Notes under the pieces: generated by a model
Seen by the model: only the letters and a program-made list of their open reading frames with translations
Told to the model about the DNA's origin: nothing
Databases searched by the model: none
Assembly: GCA_903911805.1 (NCBI GenBank)
Contig: CAIWET010000143.1
Coordinates: 1-5,438 of the forward strand
Direction: 5' to 3'
From: an uncultured Ignavibacteria bacterium
GTDB lineage: Bacteria; Bacteroidota; Ignavibacteria; Kapaibacteriales; UBA2268
Length of the DNA: 5,438 nucleotides
Translations under genes and position numbers: made by a program
Shown: positions 1 to 5,438 of the stretch, piece by piece
Numbering within the stretch: the stretch's first letter is position 1
How the letters are laid out: the number at the start of each line of letters is the position of its first letter

Positions 1-126
1 ATCTTTTGATAATATTTAAATTTTAATGATTTATTTAATAAAAATTTCATTAAAAATTACTGTATTTATAATATTTTACATAAATTTGTAACATAGTTAA
101 GTTTAATTTTTTATAAAGTAAATTAT
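1..126 (+). promoter_or_regulatory. AT-rich leader upstream of pheT, possible promoter
   Basis: This non-coding stretch is almost entirely A and T, and I see no credible end of an upstream gene in it. If pheS lies upstream it is at least this far away, so pheT probably has its own promoter here. Two weak candidates are visible. TATAAT at 67-72 has a poor -35-like ATTTCA at 44-49, 17 bases upstream. TAAATTTG at 81-88 fits the Bacteroidota -7 pattern TAnnTTTG but has no convincing -33 TTTG at the usual distance. Both matches could arise by chance in such AT-rich DNA. There is no strong Shine-Dalgarno sequence before the ATG at 127, only A/T-rich sequence. I see no T-box, riboswitch or attenuator-like hairpin. 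Confidence 0.3.
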
Positions 127-2541
127 ATGTTAATTTCTAAAAATTGGTTAAAAGAATTTATTGATTTTGAAATGAAACCTTCAGAATTTGAGCCAGCAAT
201 AACGATGCTTGGACTTGAAGTTGAATCGTATATAGATTATTCAAAAAAGTTTGATAAATTTATTGTTGCTGAAGTTCTTGAAAAAGTAAAACACCCAAAT
301 GCTGACAAGCTTTCTGTTTGTCAAGTTAATACGGGTAAAGAAACGTTACAAGTTGTTTGTGGTGCTCCAAATGTTGAAGCAGGACAAAAGGTTATCTTAG
401 GGCTTTCTGGAGCAGTAGTACCAAATGGTGGATTTATGCTCGAAAAAAGAGTTATTAGAAAAATTGAATCAAATGGAATGATTTGTTCTGTTACAGAGCT
501 CGAACTTGGCGAAGATCATTCGGGTATTTGGGTATTGCCTAGTGATTCAAAAGTTGGGATGCACGTTGCTGATTTTCTAAATATGAATGATACAGTTTAC
601 GAAATTGGTATAACACCTAATAGAGCAGATTGTTTGAGTCATTTAGGAGTAGCTCGCGAAATTTCTGCGTTATTGAATAAAGCTTATAAAAAAGTTGAGA
701 ATAGTTATAAAACATCTTCAGAAAAAATTGAAGATATAGTCGAAATCTCAATTGAAGATGAGGATAAATGCCATCGCTATTGTGGAATGGTTATTAAAAA
801 TGCAGAAATCAAAGAATCTCCAGATTGGTTAAAAAACAAGTTAAATATGCTTGGTTTTAGACCAATTAATAATGTTGTTGACATTACAAATTTAGTTCTT
901 TTAGAAGTTGGCCAACCTTTACACGCATTTGATTTAGATAAATTAGCTGGAAAGAAAATTATTGTTAAATCTGCTAATGAAGGTGAAAAATTTACTACAC
1001 TAGATAGTAAAGAGAGAATTTTAGATAACTCAATGCTTATGATATGTGATGGTGACAAATCTGTTGCAATTGGTGGCGTTATGGGGGGAGAAAATTCAGA
1101 AATTACTACATCTACAAAAGATATTTTATTAGAATCAGCTTTCTTTAAACCATCAAGCGTAAGAAGAACAGCTAAGAAACTAAATATCAGAAGTGAGGCA
1201 TCATATAGATTTGAACGTGGAATTGATATTGGAAATACAAAATGGGCAATCGAAAGAGCTGCTACTCTAATGGCTGAGCTTACTGGTGGAGAAATTGCTG
1301 AAGGAATTATTGATATTTATCCAGCAAAATCAGAGCATTTGAAAATTGTTTTAAGAGAAAGCAAAGTAAAAAGTATTATTGGTGTAGATATTAATTTAGA
1401 TATGATTACTGAATTATTAACAAGACTTCAATTCAGAGTATATGATAGAGATGATAAAGAAATCTTCGTGGAAGTACCAACTCATAGAGTTGATATTTTC
1501 GAAGAAATTGATTTAATAGAAGAAGTTGCAAGACTTTACAATTATGACAATATTGAACCAGATTATCATTCATCTACAGACATAAGCACAGATAGAATTC
1601 CAGAAAATCTTTCTATACCTCCAATGAGAAGACAATTAAGAAATTTCCTATCTAATTCTGGATTTATGGAAATTATCACTCAAAATATGATTGATTTGAA
1701 TACTTCCAATTTATTTACTGAAAATCCTGTTAAAATTGCAAATCCATTAGGTGAAGAATTATCAATTATGCGCTCATCTTTGGTGCCATCAATTATTAAA
1801 ACAATTGAAAGAAACATAAGAAATGGTAATGAAGATATTCAATTATTCGAAATTGGTAAATCTTTTTCTAAAATTGATAGCCCTGATAATTTCATTAAAG
1901 GGATTAATGAACGCGAAAATCTAATAATCGCTATTTCAGGAAATAATTATCCGAAACAGTGGGGTTATAAATCTAAAGAAGTAGATTTTTATGATATTAA
2001 AGGTATTTCTGAAGAATTATTTGAAATGCTTGCAATAGATGGAATGAAATTTATTCAATCTAACGAGAACCCATTCTATTATTCACCAAATTGTTTGGAA
2101 ATTAATGTTAATGGTCAAACATTAGGATATTGTGGTGAAATAGCAAAAACATTTTCGAAAAGATTTGACTTAGAAAAAAATGTTTATATTCTAGAAATTA
2201 ATTTGAGCAAATTATATCAATTCACTCAAAAACCAGCAAAATATTCACATGTTTCTTCTTTACCTAAATCAACTAGAGATTTGGCATTTGTTGTAAATGC
2301 TGATATACAAGTTAATGATATTTTGAATTTAGTTAGAGAAAACGGAACAGAATTACTTAAAGACTTGATTTTATTTGACATTTACCAAGGCAAAGGAATT
2401 GATCCTGACAAAAAGAGTGTAGCATTTTCTATGATATTCTCTTCAAACGATCGTACATTAACAGATGATGAAATTGAAAAGATAATAAATAACTTAATTA
2501 AATTGATTGAAACTAAATTTAGTGCAAAATTAAGAGCATAA
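127..2541 (+). CDS. pheT: Phenylalanine--tRNA ligase beta subunit
   Basis: This is the beta subunit of the cytoplasmic alpha2-beta2 phenylalanyl-tRNA synthetase, which charges tRNA-Phe with phenylalanine; beta binds tRNA and edits mischarged Tyr-tRNA-Phe. The 804 residues match the usual bacterial length. The N-terminus MLISKNWLKEFIDF is typical of PheT and fixes the start. In order I see: an EMAP-II-like OB-fold tRNA-binding domain (about 42-150; HPNADKL at 56-62, VVCGAPN at 76-82); the B3/B4 editing domain (about 210-395), with GQPLHAFD carrying His266, GGVMGG at 316-321, LLESAFF carrying Glu336, and EASYRFERG at 357-365; the B5 domain (about 403-477) ending in PTHRVDIFEEIDLIEEVARL; the catalytic-like core (about 490-700); and the C-terminal FDX-ACB anticodon-binding domain (about 708-803; LPKSTRDLAFVV). 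His266 and Glu336 lie where the family's editing-site His and Glu are expected. No frameshift or missing domain is seen. pheS, needed for activity, is not directly upstream. The stop is TAA, four bases before the next gene. Confidence 0.98.
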   Translation: MLISKNWLKEFIDFEMKPSEFEPAITMLGLEVESYIDYSKKFDKFIVAEVLEKVKHPNADKLSVCQVNTGKETLQVVCGAPNVEAGQKVILGLSGAVVPNGGFMLEKRVIRKIESNGMICSVTELELGEDHSGIWVLPSDSKVGMHVADFLNMNDTVYEIGITPNRADCLSHLGVAREISALLNKAYKKVENSYKTSSEKIEDIVEISIEDEDKCHRYCGMVIKNAEIKESPDWLKNKLNMLGFRPINNVVDITNLVLLEVGQPLHAFDLDKLAGKKIIVKSANEGEKFTTLDSKERILDNSMLMICDGDKSVAIGGVMGGENSEITTSTKDILLESAFFKPSSVRRTAKKLNIRSEASYRFERGIDIGNTKWAIERAATLMAELTGGEIAEGIIDIYPAKSEHLKIVLRESKVKSIIGVDINLDMITELLTRLQFRVYDRDDKEIFVEVPTHRVDIFEEIDLIEEVARLYNYDNIEPDYHSSTDISTDRIPENLSIPPMRRQLRNFLSNSGFMEIITQNMIDLNTSNLFTENPVKIANPLGEELSIMRSSLVPSIIKTIERNIRNGNEDIQLFEIGKSFSKIDSPDNFIKGINERENLIIAISGNNYPKQWGYKSKEVDFYDIKGISEELFEMLAIDGMKFIQSNENPFYYSPNCLEINVNGQTLGYCGEIAKTFSKRFDLEKNVYILEINLSKLYQFTQKPAKYSHVSSLPKSTRDLAFVVNADIQVNDILNLVRENGTELLKDLILFDIYQGKGIDPDKKSVAFSMIFSSNDRTLTDDEIEKIINNLIKLIETKFSAKLRA

Positions 2542-2548
2542 TTTTATG
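2532..2548 (+). promoter_or_regulatory. pheT/coiled-coil gene junction with weak ribosome binding site
   Basis: The pheT stop TAA (2539-2541) is separated from the ATG at 2546 by only TTTT. A weak purine stretch AAGAG (2532-2536) lies inside the last pheT codons, nine bases before the ATG. An in-frame TAA at 2531-2533 excludes any upstream start for the second gene, so this ATG is the first possible. The close spacing and lack of a terminator suggest one transcript and perhaps translational coupling; that part is inference. Confidence 0.4.
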
Positions 2549-5438
2549 GATATTTCTGAAAACAATTTAACCGAAATTGAGAGTGATGATTTAAAATTAT
2601 CATTCTCAGAGCTCTGGGAATCATTAAAGAAAATTTCTGATTCATATCAGGATTTATCTAAGCAATACTTAGATGTCCGAAATAAAAATGAATCTTATGA
2701 AATGAAATTTTCCAATGAAATGGAAGCAGCCAAAGATTACGAAAATAGAATTCTTATTTTAGAGCAGAAGAACTTTGAATTAAACGATGTTATTAATTCG
2801 TTGAACCGAAAAGGCGAAGAATTTAGTTCTGAATTGATAGAGTTAAAAAAATTCAGAAATGATTATCAATTATTAAGCGCAAATTTTGATGACTTAATCG
2901 CTCAAAATGAACGATACAAGCATGATTTATCAGTATTTGAAGAAATTGAATCTAAATTTAATAATGAATTGGAGCTTAATAAGACTCTAACTCAATTAAA
3001 TGATGAATATTTAAATCAGCTTGGAAAATTAGAAAATGAGAACATTGATTTTTCATTTGCCCAAAAAGAGATAATAAGAAAAAACCACGAACTAAATGAG
3101 AAAAATGACGAATTAAATAAATTAAAAACTAGAATTGCTGAATTAGAGAGTACTGAATTAGAAAACAAAGCACTTAAAGCTGATAGAAATCATTTGATAA
3201 CAAAAGTTGAAGAAACTGAATCTCGTATGAGTTCAATTGCTTCTACATCTGATAAATTCAATGAAATACTTGATAGAGAAAGAAATGAATATAATGCTTT
3301 AATAGGTGAATTAACAAATGATTTGAATAATTTAAAAGAAATAACAGATGTTCAGGAAAAAACTATAGATGAATATTCAGGTCAAAATCTCAATCTCAGA
3401 TTGGAAATTTCCGGTTATGAAAAGAAAATAATTTCGCTTGACGAAATAGTAAAAAAATCAATTTTTGAAATTGAAAGTCTAGCTAAAGATAGAGATGATT
3501 TAAACAATAAATATACAGATTATGATTTAATGAAATCAGAAATCTTTAATCTTCAATCTATAATTGATGAAGAAAAAAGCAATTACTCCGAACTTGAGGT
3601 GAAATTTCAGACATTGGAAAATAGCTTATTTGATTATATTGAAAGAATTAATTTGCTAAATTCTGAAATTGCAAATAGAAACTCTGAAATTCATAGAATT
3701 AATGAAGAAAAAAATGAAAATTCAATTTTCAATATTGATTGGAATGAGAGGATTGAAGACCTTACTAAAGTTATAAAAAATCTCAAACACCAATTAAATG
3801 ATACAGAAAAAGACTTAACTGCAGCTAAACAAGAAATTATTGAATTAAAAGCTACTTATCCAAATGATACGACAAAAAATGATGAACTTAATGAGAAAAT
3901 TTATTCTCTTGAAAAAGAGATTGAACTCAGAAATTCTGAGATTATTCTGTTAAAGGAGATTGTAAGTCAATATGAACAAGAATCTTCACAAAATGAATCA
4001 TTAATTTTAAATTCTATCAATAAAGCTGATGACATAGCTGATGAATTGAAATTATCAAATTTGAATAATGAAGTAACTTTATCAAAATATCTTGATTTGC
4101 AATTAAGGTATGATGAATTAAACTCAAAATATTTAGAAGATCATTCAAAAGTTATTAATAATTTCATTACATCTAATAATTTAGAAAATGAAATTGTTGG
4201 TAAGCAGCTCGATAATGAGTTACTGAAAAAAGAAATTTTGAATTTATCAAACCAATTACAATCAAAAGAAAATGAAATAAATGAACTCTTTAGAGTGTTA
4301 AATGAATCAAAAGAACACGATAGAACTGGGGAATTATCTGAAGAAATTCTCAATATGGAATCATATATTTCCAAAAAAGATGAAGAAATAGATTTACTTA
4401 AAAATAGAATATTAGAACTAAATCTCAAAATTGAAGAGAAAAATAATGATTTAAAAGTTTATGAAGAGCTCAGTACCAGGCTACTCGCAAATGAAACTCT
4501 TTTAACTGAATCTGAATTTAATCTAAATTCAGCTAAAAATGAAATTGAGGAAATCAACTCATTATCGCCATCAAATGTTATTAGAATTGAAGACCTAAAT
4601 AATAAGATTTATCAGCTTGAGCAAATCATTCAAATGAAAAATCAAGAATTAGAATCAACTAAAGAATCATTGAGCCAATATCATGAGGAGTCATCCCAAA
4701 ATGAGTCTCTTATTTTGAATTCTATAAATAAAGCTGATGATATTGCTGAAGAATTAAAAATTGTTAAATTAAGACTCGAAGAATCTTTAACAAAATATCA
4801 GGAATTAATTAACCAAAATGAAGAATTGAATATTAAATATTTGGAAGATCATTCAAAAGTAATAGCAAATTTTCTAGAAAAAAATCATTTTGAAAATCAG
4901 ATTGCTGCACTTCAAATTGAGATTGAATCTCTCAAAGCTGATATTTTTAGTTATGCAATTCAATTACAATCAAAAGAAAACGAAATAAATGATTTATTCA
5001 GAGTTATAAATGAAGTAAAAAAAATCGACAGAACTAGCGAGCTTAGCGAAGAAATAATCAATATGGAATCCTATATTGCAAAGAAAGATGAGGAGATTGA
5101 CAAACTTATATTAGCATTGAAAGACTCTACAAAAGATGATATTATTTTAAGATTAAATGAAAAAATAGATTCCTTAAATTCATCTTTAGAAACTAAAAAA
5201 GCAGAATTTTATGATTATGAGCAATTAAAAATTAATTTAAAAAATGCCGAATCTATTATTTCTAACTTAGAATACAAAAAAGAGTCTTTAGAAGGCGAAT
5301 TATTAATTAAAAATACCGAAATATCTGTTTTAGAAGATAAAATTGAAATTATAAAAAGAAGTGATAGAACTGAAGAAAAATCTCTTTCGATTCAAAATTT
5401 AGAAGCATATTCTGACGAAATTCAATTGGAACTACGAA
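2546..5438 (+). CDS. Giant coiled-coil protein of unknown function, 3' end beyond window
   Basis: One frame stays open from ATG 2546 to the window edge: 964 whole codons, no stop, so the protein is larger than this and C-terminally incomplete here. I do not recognise a family. It begins MDISENNLTEIESDDLKLSF, acidic and without a signal peptide, and no membrane segment is seen, so it is probably cytoplasmic. It is rich in Glu, Asn, Lys, Leu, Ile, Ser and Asp. I see no Cys, only two Trp (residues 24 and 399) and only two Pro (439 and 675). Heptad patterns are clear, for example Leu190, Leu193, Ile197 and Leu200. Residues 1 to about 438 are non-repetitive coil. From about 439 a 236-residue repeat begins (copies at 446-616 and 682-852, with a third partial copy from about 920). 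No ATPase, SMC head or enzymatic motif is visible in this part. Codon use and base composition match pheT, so recent transfer is not indicated. Position behind pheT hints at a division or cell-structure role, as with ZapA/ZapB-type genes, but this is speculation; a cytoskeletal scaffold, SMC-like or filament protein is also possible. Confidence 0.9.
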   Translation, partial: MDISENNLTEIESDDLKLSFSELWESLKKISDSYQDLSKQYLDVRNKNESYEMKFSNEMEAAKDYENRILILEQKNFELNDVINSLNRKGEEFSSELIELKKFRNDYQLLSANFDDLIAQNERYKHDLSVFEEIESKFNNELELNKTLTQLNDEYLNQLGKLENENIDFSFAQKEIIRKNHELNEKNDELNKLKTRIAELESTELENKALKADRNHLITKVEETESRMSSIASTSDKFNEILDRERNEYNALIGELTNDLNNLKEITDVQEKTIDEYSGQNLNLRLEISGYEKKIISLDEIVKKSIFEIESLAKDRDDLNNKYTDYDLMKSEIFNLQSIIDEEKSNYSELEVKFQTLENSLFDYIERINLLNSEIANRNSEIHRINEEKNENSIFNIDWNERIEDLTKVIKNLKHQLNDTEKDLTAAKQEIIELKATYPNDTTKNDELNEKIYSLEKEIELRNSEIILLKEIVSQYEQESSQNESLILNSINKADDIADELKLSNLNNEVTLSKYLDLQLRYDELNSKYLEDHSKVINNFITSNNLENEIVGKQLDNELLKKEILNLSNQLQSKENEINELFRVLNESKEHDRTGELSEEILNMESYISKKDEEIDLLKNRILELNLKIEEKNNDLKVYEELSTRLLANETLLTESEFNLNSAKNEIEEINSLSPSNVIRIEDLNNKIYQLEQIIQMKNQELESTKESLSQYHEESSQNESLILNSINKADDIAEELKIVKLRLEESLTKYQELINQNEELNIKYLEDHSKVIANFLEKNHFENQIAALQIEIESLKADIFSYAIQLQSKENEINDLFRVINEVKKIDRTSELSEEIINMESYIAKKDEEIDKLILALKDSTKDDIILRLNEKIDSLNSSLETKKAEFYDYEQLKINLKNAESIISNLEYKKESLEGELLIKNTEISVLEDKIEIIKRSDRTEEKSLSIQNLEAYSDEIQLELR
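3881..4393 (+). repeat. 236-residue protein repeat, copy 1 (conserved part)
   Basis: This encodes residues 446-616 of the coiled-coil protein and matches 4589-5101 without gaps at a spacing of exactly 708 bp. By hand count about 107 of 171 residues are identical, and 95 of 143 over residues 474-616. Conserved blocks include NESLILNSINKADDIA, KYLEDHSKVI, QLQSKENEIN followed by LFRV, DRT (592-594), ELSEEI, NMESYI and KKDEEID. The stretches between blocks drift freely but keep the coiled-coil character. A proline at residue 439 just precedes the unit. Confidence 0.9.
4589..5101 (+). repeat. 236-residue protein repeat, copy 2 (conserved part)
   Basis: This encodes residues 682-852 and is in exact register with copy 1, 708 bp downstream, with no indel across 171 codons. 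The same blocks recur (DRT at 828-830). The proline before the unit (residue 675) is also exactly 236 residues after that of copy 1. Past residue 852 the two copies diverge. Similarity resumes weakly with a 16-residue shift: LNLKIEEK at residue 625 in copy 1 aligns with LNSSLETK at residue 877 in copy 2. Confidence 0.9.
5303..5438 (+). repeat. Diverged partial third copy of the repeat module
   Basis: From residue 920 the protein reads LIKNTEISVLEDKIEIIKRS, then DRT (940-942), then a segment ending NLEAYSDEI. This aligns without gaps to the part of copies 1 and 2 that runs from QSKENEIN through DRT to NMESY, with about 16 of 35 residues identical, including K, EI, DRT, S, N, E and Y at matching places. 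The spacing from copy 2 is 336 bp (112 residues), not 708, so this is a shortened or rearranged unit. It runs off the window. Confidence 0.55.

Noticed and set aside
18..47. Inverted repeat AAATTTT / AAAATTT in the leader
   Set aside because: The seven-base, A/T-only stem with a 16-base loop is too weak to be a terminator or operator and is expected by chance in this composition.
777..1058. Open frame on the minus strand inside pheT (93 codons)
   Set aside because: It lies fully within well-conserved pheT editing-domain coding sequence, has no recognisable domain, and is what AT-rich antisense sequence yields by chance.
3173..3880. A further repeat copy upstream of copy 1
   Set aside because: Stepping back one 708-bp period gives coiled-coil sequence without the conserved blocks (no NESLILN, KYLEDHS, DRT or NMESY equivalents), so similarity is only compositional.
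4141..4428. Open frame on the minus strand inside the coiled-coil gene (95 codons)
   Set aside because: It is the antisense shadow of repeat copy 1. Its Ser/Phe/Leu-rich translation mirrors the plus-strand Glu/Lys/Asn codons and shows no independent coding signal.
5017..5024. Run of eight A in the coiled-coil gene as a possible frameshift or phase-variation site
   Set aside because: The frame stays open through it and both sides align with repeat copy 1 in the same frame. A-runs are common in such AT-rich coding sequence, so nothing points to programmed slippage.
2546..5438. SMC/RecN/Rad50-type ATPase
   Set aside because: The long coil suggests it, but the N-terminus has no Walker A motif or globular head, and the conserved blocks in the repeats are unlike SMC sequence. 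The unseen C-terminus cannot be judged.

Overview
This is an AT-rich window (under about 30% GC by eye) with two plus-strand genes and an AT-rich leader. The first gene is a complete pheT, encoding the beta subunit of phenylalanyl-tRNA synthetase. The second starts four bases after it and is a very large, uninterrupted coiled-coil protein that is still open at the right edge (at least 964 codons). No RNA gene, insertion sequence, CRISPR array or clear terminator is visible.

Layout: bases 1-126 are non-coding and extremely AT-rich, with only weak promoter candidates. pheT occupies 127-2541 and has every expected domain in order. The coiled-coil gene runs from 2546 to the end. Its first two thirds or so is unique heptad-type sequence. 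From about 3860 it becomes a long-period tandem repeat: two copies of a 236-residue unit in exact register (708 bp apart), then a diverged third piece starting around 5303 at a shorter spacing.

The organism is probably a bacterium of the Bacteroidota/Chlorobi (FCB) kind. The reasons are the low GC, AGA- and TTA-rich codon use, weak or absent Shine-Dalgarno sequences at both starts, and a pheT with no pheS directly upstream. This is inference; a PheT tree would settle it.

The two genes look co-transcribed. From general knowledge, pheT in many bacteria is followed by small coiled-coil division genes (zapA, sometimes a ZapB-like gene). Here that place is taken by a giant cytoplasmic-looking coiled-coil protein of unknown function. 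It is the most interesting object in the window: conserved blocks in its repeats keep their amino acids while their codons have drifted, which points to selected, specific function rather than generic coiled coil.
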